Shown piece after piece: positions 1 to 9,018 of a DNA stretch of 64,000 nt; the stretch's first letter is position 1; each line of letters starts with the position of its first letter. The stretch is from Microbacteriaceae bacterium PS02070 (GTDB lineage: Bacteria > Actinomycetota > Actinomycetes > Actinomycetales > Microbacteriaceae): positions 1-64,000 of the forward strand of contig JASCPE010000009.1 in the NCBI GenBank assembly GCA_029959865.1, in the 5' to 3' direction. The position numbers were made by a program, and so were the translations under genes. The notes beneath the pieces were generated by a model. That model was not told the origin of the DNA and ran no database searches. It was given only the letters and a program-made list of their open reading frames with translations.

Positions 1-83
1 CTGTCCACACCTCCCTCGTCGTCGGGGGGGGGGCGGGCGGCGGCGCCGGCCCCCCCCCCCCCCCCCCCCCCCCCCCCGGGGGG
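1..83. other. Low-complexity G/C homopolymer stretch at the window edge
   Basis: A run of 10 G (24-33) is followed by GC-rich sequence and a run of 28 C (50-77), then 6 G that abut the pstS stop codon. No gene is visible. A 28-base C homopolymer is very unusual even in a high-GC genome. It most likely reflects a collapsed or mis-called GC-rich hairpin between pstS and the next pst gene rather than real sequence. Confidence 0.75.
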
Positions 84-1193
84 TCAGCCGATCAGGTCGA
101 TCGCTGCCTGGACCTGCTCACGCAGCGAGTCCGAGATGGGCGCGGAGCCGGCCGCTTCTGCGGCGACATCCTGGCCCTCGGCGCTGGCGACGTAGGTGAG
201 GTACTCGCGCACCAGGGTGCCGACGTTCTCGTCCTCGTAGCTCTTGCACGCGACGAGGTAGCTCACGAGTGCGATCGGGTATGCGCCGCCGGTCGCGGAG
301 GCCGGGTCGACGTCGAAGACGAGGTCACCATCGGCGCGCCCGTCCTCCAGCGGCGACGAGTCCACGAGGGCAGCAGCGGCTTCGGCGGAGTAGGCGACGT
401 ACTCGCCGTCCACCTCGACGGCGACGGTGCCGAGGTCACCGGCCTGCGACGCGTCGGCGTAGCCGATCGTGCCGTTACCGCCCGTGACGGCGGATACGAC
501 ACCAGCGGTGCCCTGTGCGGCCTCGCCCGCGTTGATGGGCCACTCGTCCGAAGGCTCGTGGGTCCATGCGCCCTCCCCGGCAGCGCTGAGGTAGGTCGTG
601 AAGACTTCGCTCGTCCCTGAGGTGTCCGAGCGGTGGACCGGCGAGATGGCGGTCGAGGGGAGCTCTGCGTCGGGGTTGGCGTCAGCGATCTCCGGGTCGT
701 CCCACGACGTGATGTCGCCGTTGAAGATCTTGGCGACCGTCGAAGCGCTGAGGTTCAGCGTGTCGACGCCCTCGAGGTTGAAGATGATGGCGACGGGGGA
801 GATGTAGACGGGAACCTCAACGATTCCGTCCGCACCGTCGTCGGCGCAGGAGCCGAAGCCGCCCTCTTCGATCTCTTCGAGGTGGAAGGCGCGGTCCGAG
901 CCGATGAACTGGCTCGTACCGCCCTTGAAGTTGTCGCGGCCGACGCCCGAGCCGGTGGCCTGGTAGTTGACGGTGACGCCGCCGTTCGCGGTCTGGAATC
1001 CGGCGACCCACGCCTGCTCAGCGGCATCCTGGGAGGAGGCGCCGGTGGCGTTGAGGGTGCCCGAGAGCGAGGCGCCGTCGGTGGCTCCGCCCGAAGCGGT
1101 CGGGGCGTCGCCTTCGTTCGCGGCGCAAGAGGTCAGGGTCAATGCCGCGATAGCGGCGACAGCGCCCAGCTGGGCGATGCGGGTGATCTTCAC
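84..1193 (-). CDS. pstS: Phosphate ABC transporter substrate-binding lipoprotein PstS
   Basis: High-affinity inorganic phosphate receptor that hands phosphate to the PstCAB permease. The 369-residue protein starts at a GTG preceded by an AAGGA ribosome binding site. It has a lipoprotein signal peptide with lipobox LTSC (Cys23), so it should be anchored to the outer face of the membrane. The mature part shows typical PstS phosphate-loop sequence (GSGVGRDNF; HRSDTSGTSEVF) and a GTIGYAD strand. The downstream pstC/A/B genes would lie off the left edge, beyond the G/C homopolymers. A PHO box lies about 90 bp upstream, so phosphate-starvation control by RegX3 is expected. Family assignment is secure. 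Confidence 0.96.
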   Translation of the reverse strand: MKITRIAQLGAVAAIAALTLTSCAANEGDAPTASGGATDGASLSGTLNATGASSQDAAEQAWVAGFQTANGGVTVNYQATGSGVGRDNFKGGTSQFIGSDRAFHLEEIEEGGFGSCADDGADGIVEVPVYISPVAIIFNLEGVDTLNLSASTVAKIFNGDITSWDDPEIADANPDAELPSTAISPVHRSDTSGTSEVFTTYLSAAGEGAWTHEPSDEWPINAGEAAQGTAGVVSAVTGGNGTIGYADASQAGDLGTVAVEVDGEYVAYSAEAAAALVDSSPLEDGRADGDLVFDVDPASATGGAYPIALVSYLVACKSYEDENVGTLVREYLTYVASAEGQDVAAEAAGSAPISDSLREQVQAAIDLIG

Positions 1194-1280
1194 TGTGAAT
1201 CCTTCACTGTGTCAGGGTGTTCGCCCGGTGCAGGGCTCGCCCTGACGGTATGCGGGCACCCTTAAGAGAGTGCGCTGTAG

Positions 1281-1299
1281 AGGTGAACGACAGGTGAAC
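1281..1299 (-). promoter_or_regulatory. PHO box (RegX3/PhoP-type operator) of pstS
   Basis: On the minus strand two exact GTTCACCT units start 11 bp apart (1299-1292 and 1288-1281). This is the classic actinomycete phosphate-regulator direct repeat. It lies about 90 bp upstream of the pstS start. The cognate regulator is probably RegX3, encoded at 12.8 kb. Confidence 0.8.
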
Positions 1300-1328
1300 G
1301 AAGACCGACGTCCGTGCGACGTGCGCCG

Positions 1329-2267
1329 CTAGAGGCGCGGCTCGTGCGTCTCGATGGAAACGATTCCTGACCCGGGGTTTGTGCGGCTGAGATGCACGAC
1401 CGAGAATGCGCCGACCGAGAGAGTCGCGGCGTCGGAGAGATACGTGCCGGTGAGCGTTCCGGTGGCCAAAGCGAGCTCGCGCAGGATCTCGGGGATCACT
1501 GGCCTGTGACTGCACACGAGAGCGGGCTTGCGGGCGCGTACTCGGGCCCCCACGACGGTGCGGATGTCCGCGGACCCGTCGTCGAACGCGTCTTGGCTGA
1601 TCAGCGTCGTCCGGTCGATCTTGTGCCCGGTCGCCTTGGCCAGGGGAGCGACGGTGGACACGCACCGCGCGGCGTCGCTCGTGACGATTTTTCTCACCCC
1701 GAACGCGCGCAGGGGGCCGACGATGACTTTGCTCTGCTTCTCGCCGAGGGACGTGAGGGGCCGCTTGCGGTCGGCGCCGTCCCACTTGTCCCGCGGCTTC
1801 GCCTTGGCGTGGCGGAGCACGACGACGGGGAACGTCTCCAGCACGCCGTCGTCGACGTACGCGAGGAAGCTGTCGAGAATCTCCACGTCGACGGGGTAGC
1901 TGAGATAGCTCCGCGCCTTCTTGGGTGTGACCCACTCCAGCGCCGCGATCTCCTTGTTCGGGACGAAGGTCGAGGCGCGGATGGCGGCTTCGTCGGCTTC
2001 GGCCGACCAGTAGTGCACGACCTTCTCGTGCCCCTTCGGCATGCGATACCTCGACATCCCGACCGGGATCCCAAGGTTCACCGATATCCCGGTCTCCTCA
2101 CGGATCTCCCGCACCGCCGTCTCCGCCAGGGTCTCACCGGGATCGACCTTGCCCTTGGGGAGGGTGACATCGGCGTACTTGGTGCGGTGGATCACCAGGA
2201 CGAACAGGGCGCCCTCGACGAGGCGCCAGACGACTCCGCCCGCGGCGTAGATCGCGGTCTGCGTCAT
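1329..2267 (-). CDS. Nudix hydrolase fused to histidine phosphatase (MutT1-like)
   Basis: The 312-residue protein combines two phosphohydrolase modules. The N-terminal half is a Nudix domain with a complete Nudix box at residues 39-61 (G39, E45, R53, E54, E57, E58, G60). The C-terminal half is a SixA-like histidine phosphatase with the RHA motif at R152-H153 and a late CSHRP catalytic His segment. This order matches mycobacterial MutT1, which cleans 8-oxo-dGTP and diadenosine or inorganic polyphosphates. That activity is inferred here. The start overlaps the ppk1 stop by 4 nt, so the two are co-transcribed and probably under the same PHO box. Confidence 0.9.
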   Translation of the reverse strand: MTQTAIYAAGGVVWRLVEGALFVLVIHRTKYADVTLPKGKVDPGETLAETAVREIREETGISVNLGIPVGMSRYRMPKGHEKVVHYWSAEADEAAIRASTFVPNKEIAALEWVTPKKARSYLSYPVDVEILDSFLAYVDDGVLETFPVVVLRHAKAKPRDKWDGADRKRPLTSLGEKQSKVIVGPLRAFGVRKIVTSDAARCVSTVAPLAKATGHKIDRTTLISQDAFDDGSADIRTVVGARVRARKPALVCSHRPVIPEILRELALATGTLTGTYLSDAATLSVGAFSVVHLSRTNPGSGIVSIETHEPRL

Positions 2268-4432
2268 CGGGCCGAACGTGCGCGGCGGCGGCGCTGGGTC
2301 TGCTGCATCGTCTTCTCCTGTAGGTCCACGAGAGGTCCGCCGGAGTCATTCAGACTGTGGCGGCTCCAGGTGCCGTCGGACTCGAGGTGCCACGAACTGG
2401 TGTCATCGCTCATCGCGAGGTCGAACAGCTCGATGAGCTCCTCCACGTGCCGGGGGTCGGTCACGCGAACGAGTGCCTCGACGCGGCGGTCGAGGTTTCG
2501 ATGCATCATGTCGGCGCTGCCGATGAAGACCTGTGGGTCCCCATCGTTGGCGAAGGCGAAGATGCGGGAGTGCTCGAGGTAGCGACCGAGGATCGATCGC
2601 ACCGTGATGTTCTCGCTGACACCCTCGATGCCCGCCTTCAGCGAGCAGATCCCGCGCACCCAGATGTCCACTTTCACACCGGCTTGGCTGGCTCGGTACA
2701 GCGCATCGATGATCTGCTCGTCGACCATCGAGTTCACTTTGATGCGGATGTGCGCGGCTTTGCCATCCTGCGCGTTCTTGCGCTCACGGTCGATGTGGCG
2801 CAGAAGGCCCTTGCGCAGGTGCAGGGGAGCCACCAGCAAACGCTTGAACTTCTTCTCGATCGCGTAGCCGGAGAGTTCGTTGAAGAGGCGCGTGAGGTCG
2901 CGTCCGACCTGCGGATCGGCGGTGAAGAGGCCGAAGTCCTCGTAGAGTCGGCTCGTTTTCGGGTTGTAGTTTCCCGTGCCGATGTGGCTGTAGCTGCGGA
3001 GCTGACCGTCCTCCTCGCGGATGACGTGAAGGAGCTTGCAGTGGGTCTTCAGTCCCACGAGACCGTAGACGACGTGGACGCCGGCCTTCTCGAGTTTGCG
3101 TGCCCACACGATGTTGGCGGCCTCGTCGAAGCGAGCCTTCACTTCGACGAGCGCGAGGACCTGCTTGCCGTTCTCGGCGGCGTCGATCAGCGCCTGGACG
3201 ATCGGGCTGTCACCCGACGTGCGGTACAGGGTCTGCTTGATCGCGAGCACGTGCGGGTCGTTGGCGGCCTGCTCGAGGAACGCCACGACGCTCGTCGTGA
3301 ACGACTCGTATGGATGGTGAACGAGGACATCTTCTTTGCGGATCGCTGCGAAGAGGTCGGCGCGACCGTTCTGCTCCGCCGGTTGGAAGGCGACGGCGGT
3401 CCTGGGGACATACGCGGGGTAGTGCAGTTCCGGCCGGTGGATGCGTGCGAGGTCGAAGAGTCCCCGCAGATCCAGAGGCTCGGGCAGGCGATACACCTCT
3501 TGATCGGTGATGTCGAGCTCGGCCAGCAGCAGGTCGAGCGTGACATTGTCCATGTCTTCGGTGATCTCGAGCCGGATCGGCGGACCGAAACGCCGGCGCA
3601 GGAGCTCCGCTTCAAGGGCCTGGATGAGGTTCTCGGTTTCGTCTTCCTCCACGACCACGTCTTCATTGCGGGTGAGGCGGAAAGTGTGGTGCTCGAGGAT
3701 CTCCATCCCCGGGAACAGGTCACCGAGGTTGTTGGAGATGAGCTGTTCCAGGGGAAGGTAGCGGGCCGTGTGACCGGTCTTGGTGATCTCCACGAAGCGC
3801 GGAAGCATCGGTGGCACCTTCAGGCGCGCGAATTCCTGGCGACCCGTCTTGGCGTTTCGAATCCGGATCGCGAGGTTCAGGGAGAGACCGGAGATGTACG
3901 GGAACGGGTGCGCGGGATCGACCGCGAGCGGCATGAGCACGGGGAAGACCTGCGACTGGAAGTAGTCGTACAGCTCGTCGCGTTCATCGTCGGACAACTC
4001 GCCCCAGCGGACGACGTCGATGCCCGCGTCCGACAGCGCCGGGCGGACGAGCTCGCCCCAGGCGCGCGCGTGGCGCAGCTGCAATTCGTGGGCCTTCTCG
4101 GAGATATCGGCCAGGACGTCTTGGGGCGCGCGTCCGACGTTGGTCGGGACCGCGAGCCCCGTGATGATGCGACGCTTGAGCCCCGCGACGCGGACCATGA
4201 AGAACTCATCGAGGTTGCTCGCGAAGATCGCGAGGAAGTTGGCGCGCTCGAGCACGGGCAAGGTCGCGTCCTCGGCGAGCTCGAGGACGCGCTGGTTGAA
4301 CGCGAGCCAACTCAGCTCACGATCGAGGTAGCGGTCCTCGGGAAGCTGCGCGTCGGGGAGGGCGACGGCAGCGTCGAAGTCGTCATCGTCCTCGTCTCCG
4401 AGTCCGGAATCGGCGGCGGCGGTGTCGATCAT
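2264..4432 (-). CDS. ppk1: Polyphosphate kinase 1
   Basis: Reversible synthesis of polyphosphate from ATP. The 722-residue length fits PPK1. The N-terminal domain opens with [18 protein letters not shown]. The core holds the autophosphorylated histidine in the HIGTGNYN motif (about H483) and the second conserved LEHSRIFAF segment, both belonging to the phospholipase-D-like catalytic domains. It is the first gene of a two-gene operon with the MutT1-like hydrolase. A PHO box sits between this gene and glnR, so phosphate-limitation control is likely, as known for ppk in Streptomyces. Confidence 0.96.
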   Translation of the reverse strand: MIDTAAADSGLGDEDDDDFDAAVALPDAQLPEDRYLDRELSWLAFNQRVLELAEDATLPVLERANFLAIFASNLDEFFMVRVAGLKRRIITGLAVPTNVGRAPQDVLADISEKAHELQLRHARAWGELVRPALSDAGIDVVRWGELSDDERDELYDYFQSQVFPVLMPLAVDPAHPFPYISGLSLNLAIRIRNAKTGRQEFARLKVPPMLPRFVEITKTGHTARYLPLEQLISNNLGDLFPGMEILEHHTFRLTRNEDVVVEEDETENLIQALEAELLRRRFGPPIRLEITEDMDNVTLDLLLAELDITDQEVYRLPEPLDLRGLFDLARIHRPELHYPAYVPRTAVAFQPAEQNGRADLFAAIRKEDVLVHHPYESFTTSVVAFLEQAANDPHVLAIKQTLYRTSGDSPIVQALIDAAENGKQVLALVEVKARFDEAANIVWARKLEKAGVHVVYGLVGLKTHCKLLHVIREEDGQLRSYSHIGTGNYNPKTSRLYEDFGLFTADPQVGRDLTRLFNELSGYAIEKKFKRLLVAPLHLRKGLLRHIDRERKNAQDGKAAHIRIKVNSMVDEQIIDALYRASQAGVKVDIWVRGICSLKAGIEGVSENITVRSILGRYLEHSRIFAFANDGDPQVFIGSADMMHRNLDRRVEALVRVTDPRHVEELIELFDLAMSDDTSSWHLESDGTWSRHSLNDSGGPLVDLQEKTMQQTQRRRRARSAR

Positions 4433-4453
4433 GCGTTCATCCTCTCAGGCAGA

Positions 4454-4471
4454 TGTGACGGACGGGTGAAC
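4454..4471 (-). promoter_or_regulatory. Probable PHO box upstream of ppk1
   Basis: Read on the minus strand, GTTCACC (4471-4465) is followed 11 bp later by CGTCACA (4460-4454). The first unit is perfect and the second diverges. The spacing and orientation match the pstS and phoU boxes. The site is in the short glnR-ppk1 gap, 22-39 bp before the ppk1 start. Confidence 0.6.
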
Positions 4472-4480
4472 GGTGAGCGC

Positions 4481-5173
4481 CTACGCGCGTGCGCGGGGTG
4501 CGGGCACCTGATCGTCGTCGTACACATTGAACCGGTAACCGACGTTGCGGACCGTGCCGATGAGCTGTTCCAAGTCGCCCAGCTTGGCGCGCAACCGCCG
4601 CACGTGCACGTCGACCGTGCGCGTGCCACCGAAGTAGTCGTATCCCCACACTTCGCTGAGCAGTTGTTCGCGGGTGAAGACCCGCGAGGGGTGGGTGGCG
4701 AAGAAGTGGAGGAGCTGGAACTCCTTATAGGTGAGGTCGAGCGGCTTGCCGTGCACCTTGGCGGAGTAAGAAGACTCGTCGATGGTGATGCCTGAGGTCT
4801 GAATGCGCGAGGAGACCTGCTCCTTGCTCATCCGGCCGATCGCGAGGCGGATGCGGGCATCGACTTCGGCGGGACCGGCGCTCATCAGGATGACGTCATC
4901 GATGCCCCAGTCGGTGGAAACAGCCGTCAAGCCACCCTCGGTGACGACGAGCACGAGGGGCGCGTCCAGACCCGTCGTATTGAGGATCTTGCACAGAGAC
5001 TTGGCGCCGACGAGGTCGATGCGGGCGTCGACGAAGATGATGTCGCAGCTGGGTGCGTTGACCAGCCGCGCGGGTTCGGCGGGGATCTGCTGCACCCGGT
5101 GACTGAGCAATTCGAGCGCAGGCAGTACGGGCGCTCCGCTCGGCGCGGAACTCAAGACGAGTAGCTGAGCCAT
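4481..5173 (-). CDS. glnR: GlnR-type nitrogen regulator (OmpR-like orphan)
   Basis: The 230-residue protein has an atypical receiver domain followed by a winged-helix DNA-binding domain (from about residue 125, [11 protein letters not shown] ... [20 protein letters not shown]). The receiver keeps the pocket aspartate in FVDARID (D49) and the WGIDDVIL segment characteristic of Streptomyces GlnR, which works without phosphorylation and controls glnA, amtB and nitrate genes. The ATG at 5173 has a strong GGAGGAC ribosome binding site; in-frame upstream starts lack one. No sensor kinase is adjacent. It sits head to tail before ppk1 and divergent from a small membrane-protein gene. Confidence 0.88.
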   Translation of the reverse strand: MAQLLVLSSAPSGAPVLPALELLSHRVQQIPAEPARLVNAPSCDIIFVDARIDLVGAKSLCKILNTTGLDAPLVLVVTEGGLTAVSTDWGIDDVILMSAGPAEVDARIRLAIGRMSKEQVSSRIQTSGITIDESSYSAKVHGKPLDLTYKEFQLLHFFATHPSRVFTREQLLSEVWGYDYFGGTRTVDVHVRRLRAKLGDLEQLIGTVRNVGYRFNVYDDDQVPAPRARA

Positions 5174-5274
5174 GGTCCTCCGGGGCGACCTGCTGCCGGT
5201 CGCGCTCACCATCTTACGACTCGCAGGCGCTGCTCTTGTCGCAGCGCGCCCGCGCGTGGGGGACAATAGACGCC

Positions 5275-5565
5275 ATGGCCGACATCTCGCTTCCCCCCGC
5301 ACCTGCGTATCGCAGCGTGATCTGGGTCTGGGCAGTGGCCGGTGTGGTTGCTCTCGTGATCGGGGTGTTCGCGCCGCCGGAGTGGCGTGCCGCGTGGATG
5401 CCGGTGGGGTTGGGCGGGTGCGTGCTTATTGCCTTCGTCGTACAGCTTCGCCGGGCCGATCCGGTCGGTTTTCTTGTCCGCTTGGCGGCCAGCTGTGTCG
5501 GTGCGTTTGCCGTGATGAGTCTCATCGGCATCGGCTTCGGGCTTTCGACGCTGTTCGCCGCGTAG
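5275..5565 (+). CDS. Small integral membrane protein, three predicted helices
   Basis: A 96-residue protein of unknown function. It shows three hydrophobic segments: [18 protein letters not shown], a second one around [15 protein letters not shown], and a C-terminal [20 protein letters not shown] do not recognise a domain beyond a generic actinobacterial membrane protein. It is divergent from glnR and starts a same-strand run that continues through a 37-residue membrane peptide, a nitrobindin-like protein and YgfZ. Start chosen at the ATG of [10 protein letters not shown]; the upstream extension in this frame is not conserved-looking. Confidence 0.75.
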   Translation: MADISLPPAPAYRSVIWVWAVAGVVALVIGVFAPPEWRAAWMPVGLGGCVLIAFVVQLRRADPVGFLVRLAASCVGAFAVMSLIGIGFGLSTLFAA

Positions 5566-5594
5566 TCGTGCGGGGATCGGCGTAGAGTAAGGGC

Positions 5595-5708
5595 ATGGAC
5601 CTCCTCGCACTCGAACTGTTCTTCGTCGGGCTGCTCGGCCTGGCGTCGGTGGCGATCGTCTTCGTCGCCGGTGTCGTGGTGAAGAACCTCTACCGCGGCC
5701 AGCGCTGA
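5595..5708 (+). CDS. 37-residue single-pass membrane microprotein
   Basis: A small ORF of 37 codons from ATG to TGA. It is acidic at the extreme N-terminus (MDLLALELFF), has one long hydrophobic helix (about residues 9-29), and ends with a basic KNLYRGQR tail, so the C-terminus should be cytoplasmic. It lies in tight order, ending 1 nt before the GTG start of the nitrobindin-like gene, which suggests translational coupling. Function unknown. The clean topology and packing argue that it is real. Confidence 0.6.
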   Translation: MDLLALELFFVGLLGLASVAIVFVAGVVVKNLYRGQR

Positions 5709-5709
5709 C

Positions 5710-6318
5710 GTGCTCGAAATCCCCACCGACCTGCCGGCCGACCTCGTCCCGCTGTCTTGGCTGATCGGGGTGTGGGAAGGCTCCGGCGTTGTCGCCTACG
5801 ACGCCGCCGACGAACAGCACTTCTCGGGAGAGTTCGGGCAGCGCATCAGCTTCAGCCATGATGGCGGCGATTCGTTGAACTACTCCGCGTCCGCCTGGCT
5901 GATTGGCGAAGACGGGAGCCATACACCCCTCGTTTCCGAGGTCGGTTTCTGGCGCCTCGCGCGGCCCGCTGAGGCAGCGGACGCCGGTCCCGGCCTTCTC
6001 CCGCCGAGTGCCGCGCGAGCGCAGCCCCGCTCAGCTGACGACGTTGAATCCCTGCGAGTGGACGAAGGCGGGTTCGAGATCGAGGCCTCTATCGTCCACG
6101 CCGACGGACTCCTCGAGGTCTACCTCGGCCAGGTCCGTGGCCCGCGAATCGACCTCGCCACCGACGCCGTTGTACGCGCACCGGGAGCGAAGGCGTACAA
6201 CGCCGCGACCCGGATGTACGGCCTTGTCGACGGTCACCTCCTGTGGGCGTGGGATATCGCAGCGCTGGGCGGCGAGATGGCCTCGCACGCCTCCGCACGT
6301 CTCGCCAAGGCGGAGTGA
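5710..6318 (+). CDS. FABP-like / nitrobindin family heme-binding beta-barrel protein
   Basis: The 202-residue protein begins at a GTG. It carries the nitrobindin signature: LSWLIGVWEGSGV near the N-terminus, FGQRISFSHDG, and SEVGFWRLARP. In the known family (DUF1794) the GXWXGXG-type motif and a C-terminal His bind heme in a ten-stranded barrel. A glycine/alanine-rich segment follows the SEVGFWR strand, and the C-terminal part (ATRMYGLVDGHLLWAWDIAALG) matches the family. The stop overlaps the ATG of the YgfZ gene (ATGA), a pairing that is conserved in actinomycetes. Ligand and role are not shown by sequence. Confidence 0.88.
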   Translation: MLEIPTDLPADLVPLSWLIGVWEGSGVVAYDAADEQHFSGEFGQRISFSHDGGDSLNYSASAWLIGEDGSHTPLVSEVGFWRLARPAEAADAGPGLLPPSAARAQPRSADDVESLRVDEGGFEIEASIVHADGLLEVYLGQVRGPRIDLATDAVVRAPGAKAYNAATRMYGLVDGHLLWAWDIAALGGEMASHASARLAKAE

Positions 6319-7394
6319 TGACAGCCACGGCCGCCATCCCGGGTGCCGTCGTCGACGACTCGGGTCTCGCACATCTCGGTGACCCTCTCCGCGAGCAGCG
6401 TGCGCTCGCCGCGGGTGATGCCGTGGCCGTCCTGGACCGCCGCACCGTGCTGTCGGTCGCGGGGGAGGACCGGCTGAGTTGGCTCGACTCCCTCACATCG
6501 CAAGCGCTTAAGGCACTCGCGCCCGGAGTGGGCACCGAGCTTCTTGTGCTCGATCCTCAAGGTCATGTCGAGTACGCCGCCGCCGTCGTCGACGATGGAG
6601 AGACGACGTGGCTCATCGTTGACGACCCGGTTGCAGACGGCCTGCTCACCTGGTTGCAGCGCATGCGATTTCGCCTGCGTGTTGACCCTCACGATCGGTC
6701 TGACGAGTTCGGCGTCCTGGGCGGTACCGCCGCGGCGACCGGTGCCCTGCCGGCCGCGGCGTGTTGGGCGGACCCGTGGCCGCATGTCGGCACTGGCGGG
6801 TGGGGGTATGCGGTGACCGACCCGCACCCCGGCGGTGACTGGGATTGGAGCGAGGCTATCGTGCCCCGTGTCGCCATCGAGACACTCCTGCAGGAAGCAG
6901 CTCGCGGCGAGCGCGCTCTCACCGGGTACCTCGCCGCGGACGCGCTGCGTGTGGCCGCGTGGCGTCCCGCCGCGGCGGAGGCAGACGGGCGCACACTGCC
7001 GCACGAGGTCGATTGGCTTCGCACCGCGGTGCACCTGGACAAAGGGTGCTATCGCGGACAGGAAACCGTCGCGAAGGTACACAACCTCGGTCATCCGCCG
7101 CGGCGGCTCGTCGCCCTCCAGCTCGATGGCAGCGAGGTCGCGCTCCCGGAGGCGGGTGCACCCGTCTTCCTCGCCGACTCCGAGGTCGGTCAGATCACCT
7201 CGGTCGCCCGGCACTTCGAGGAGGGGCCCGTCGCGCTGGCGCTCGTCAAGCGCACGGCGCCCACCGACGCCGTGCTCTCGGTTTCCGTGGCCGACGGCGG
7301 GACCATCGCGGCCGCTCAAGAGATGATCGTTCCGCCGGACGCGGGTCGCGCTGCGAACGTTCCACGCTTGCCGCGGCTCGGACGCCGCCGCTGA
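6318..7394 (+). CDS. ygfZ: Folate-binding YgfZ/GcvT-like Fe-S maturation protein
   Basis: The 358-residue protein belongs to the YgfZ family, tetrahydrofolate-dependent factors that help maintain certain Fe-S enzymes. The diagnostic motif K-G-C-Y-x-G-Q-E is present (LDKGCYRGQETVAKVHNLG, about residues 235-255), followed by the GcvT-type C-terminal barrel. The start is the ATG that overlaps the stop of the nitrobindin-like gene. The next gene (FUSC family) begins 3 nt after the stop, so all three are probably one transcript. Confidence 0.92.
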   Translation: MTATAAIPGAVVDDSGLAHLGDPLREQRALAAGDAVAVLDRRTVLSVAGEDRLSWLDSLTSQALKALAPGVGTELLVLDPQGHVEYAAAVVDDGETTWLIVDDPVADGLLTWLQRMRFRLRVDPHDRSDEFGVLGGTAAATGALPAAACWADPWPHVGTGGWGYAVTDPHPGGDWDWSEAIVPRVAIETLLQEAARGERALTGYLAADALRVAAWRPAAAEADGRTLPHEVDWLRTAVHLDKGCYRGQETVAKVHNLGHPPRRLVALQLDGSEVALPEAGAPVFLADSEVGQITSVARHFEEGPVALALVKRTAPTDAVLSVSVADGGTIAAAQEMIVPPDAGRAANVPRLPRLGRRR

Positions 7395-7397
7395 CCT

Positions 7398-8516
7398 GTG
7401 CCGCGTGTGACCGCCCTCCCTTCACCGCCGCCGACCGAGCCGATCCCGACCGGGTGGCGCGCGCGAGTGCAGCCGATGCGGGGGTGGAGGCGCCTCCGCG
7501 AGTCGACGCTCCCGATCATCCAGATCGTGGTCGCCGCGACCGCGGCGTATGCCGTCGCTCATTACGCGCTCGGCCACGAGATCCCGCTGCTGGCGGCGAC
7601 AGTCACGGTCTCCAGCCTCGGTCTTGTGCGCGACGCGCGACCGCGCCGCGTGCTGGAAACCGTCATCGGGATGCTCGTCGGGATCATCATCGCCGAGGCA
7701 CTGCTGTGGGTCGGGGGGACCGGCTGGTGGCAACTCGCCCTCGCGCTCGGACTGACCCTCGCGGTGGCCAGGTTCCTCTCGGCGCAGTCCAGCTTCGCGA
7801 TCGCGGCTGCGATCCAGTCGCTGATCGTGATGATCATGCCCGCCAGCGCTCCGTTCCTCCGCGTCATCGATGGATCGGTCGGCGCGATCGCTGCGCTCCT
7901 TGCCACCGCACTCATCCCGCGAAGCCCGCTGCGGTCGGTCACCCGCGATGCGCATGCCCTGTTCCAGGACTTCAGCATCGCCGGTGCCACGGTGGCTCAG
8001 GCTCTCCATCGCGGTGACCGCCTCCGCGCCGAGCGTGGCCTGGATCGCGCCCGCGGGTTGCAGAGCCGGGTGGACGCGTGGCGCGGAGCGATCGAGTCCG
8101 GCAGCGCGATCGCGCGCATCTCCCCGTTCCTGCGGCGCCAGCGGCACGAACTCGCAGGGCAGGATCGCATCGCGCAGAACATGGACCTCGCGACCCGCAA
8201 TCTGCGGGTGATCGCGCGGCGGGTCGTCTATCTGTGCGATGACGGCACGGCGCGACCGACGGGCGCCGACGTCCTTGGGGAGCTCATCAGTGCCGCGGCC
8301 CTGATCGATCAGTCTCTCGACGACATCGCGATCGAACCGGTTGCGCGCGAGAGCCTCGGCGCTGTCGCACGACGGCTCGATCCCGCGGTGATCGCCGCAG
8401 GCGAGAGCCTGGGCGCACAGAACCTCTTCGCCGCCATGCGGCCGCTCGCCGTCGACCTCCTCACCGCGGCGGGCGTGCCCGCGGCGCAAGCGCGTGCCAG
8501 TATTCCGCGCATCTGA
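7398..8516 (+). CDS. FUSC-family inner-membrane transporter-like protein
   Basis: A 372-residue protein starting at GTG. The first half has about six hydrophobic helices (PIIQIVVAATAAYAVAHYAL through IAALLATALIPRSP), and the second half is a soluble alpha-helical domain rich in Arg and Ala. This arrangement fits the fusaric-acid-resistance-like (FUSC) family, related to aromatic-acid exporters AaeB and YccS. The substrate cannot be read from sequence. It is tightly packed behind ygfZ. Confidence 0.82.
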   Translation: MPRVTALPSPPPTEPIPTGWRARVQPMRGWRRLRESTLPIIQIVVAATAAYAVAHYALGHEIPLLAATVTVSSLGLVRDARPRRVLETVIGMLVGIIIAEALLWVGGTGWWQLALALGLTLAVARFLSAQSSFAIAAAIQSLIVMIMPASAPFLRVIDGSVGAIAALLATALIPRSPLRSVTRDAHALFQDFSIAGATVAQALHRGDRLRAERGLDRARGLQSRVDAWRGAIESGSAIARISPFLRRQRHELAGQDRIAQNMDLATRNLRVIARRVVYLCDDGTARPTGADVLGELISAAALIDQSLDDIAIEPVARESLGAVARRLDPAVIAAGESLGAQNLFAAMRPLAVDLLTAAGVPAAQARASIPRI

Positions 8517-8559
8517 GCGGTGGCTGTCGGTTTTTGTCGCGACATGAGAGCGTGAAGAC

Positions 8560-9018
8560 ATGACTGATTCATGGCGCGACGACGTCTCCGAGCAGGCGCA
8601 GGTCGATCTCGACGAGCTCACGAACCTTGCGCTCGGGTTCGGGGCGAACCAGCTGCAGGCTCACGGGGAGCTTCTCCCGTTTGCACTTGTGCGTCGCACC
8701 GACGGCGAGCTGGAACCGATCCTCGTGGAGGGGCTGGATGACGACGCGGATCCGGCCGATCTGGTCGACGCGCATGTCGCCGAGGCTGTGCGTCGCCGGG
8801 AGGAGATCCGCGCCGCGATCTTCTTGGCAGACATCACCGCCGAGCAGCTCGGCGGCGACGCGATCCGCGCGCTCCTCGAGCACCGCGAAGGCGTGAATAT
8901 CGCGCTCTACCTGCCCTACCAGCACGACGAGGAAGGCACGTACACGTTCGGCGAGCTCGTCGGTTCGCCCGGCCTCGCACAGGTCTGGGCATCCGATGCC
9001 GGGGGAGACGGCAACTAG
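8560..9018 (+). CDS. Hypothetical acidic protein, 152 residues
   Basis: Not recognised with certainty. The protein is acidic and soluble, with no membrane segment or signal. Its composition and segments such as AHGELLPFALVRRTDGELEPI and a mixed alpha/beta pattern recall small hypothetical proteins conserved in Microbacteriaceae. The start ATG follows a weak GTGAAGA. The last 4 nt overlap the convergent methyltransferase gene. No catalytic motif is evident. Confidence 0.7.
   Translation: MTDSWRDDVSEQAQVDLDELTNLALGFGANQLQAHGELLPFALVRRTDGELEPILVEGLDDDADPADLVDAHVAEAVRRREEIRAAIFLADITAEQLGGDAIRALLEHREGVNIALYLPYQHDEEGTYTFGELVGSPGLAQVWASDAGGDGN

Noticed and set aside
2357..4795. Long plus-strand open frame opposite ppk1
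   Set aside because: It is read opposite a secure ppk1 and has the Val/Glu/Asp/Arg-biased composition typical of antisense frames in high-GC genomes.
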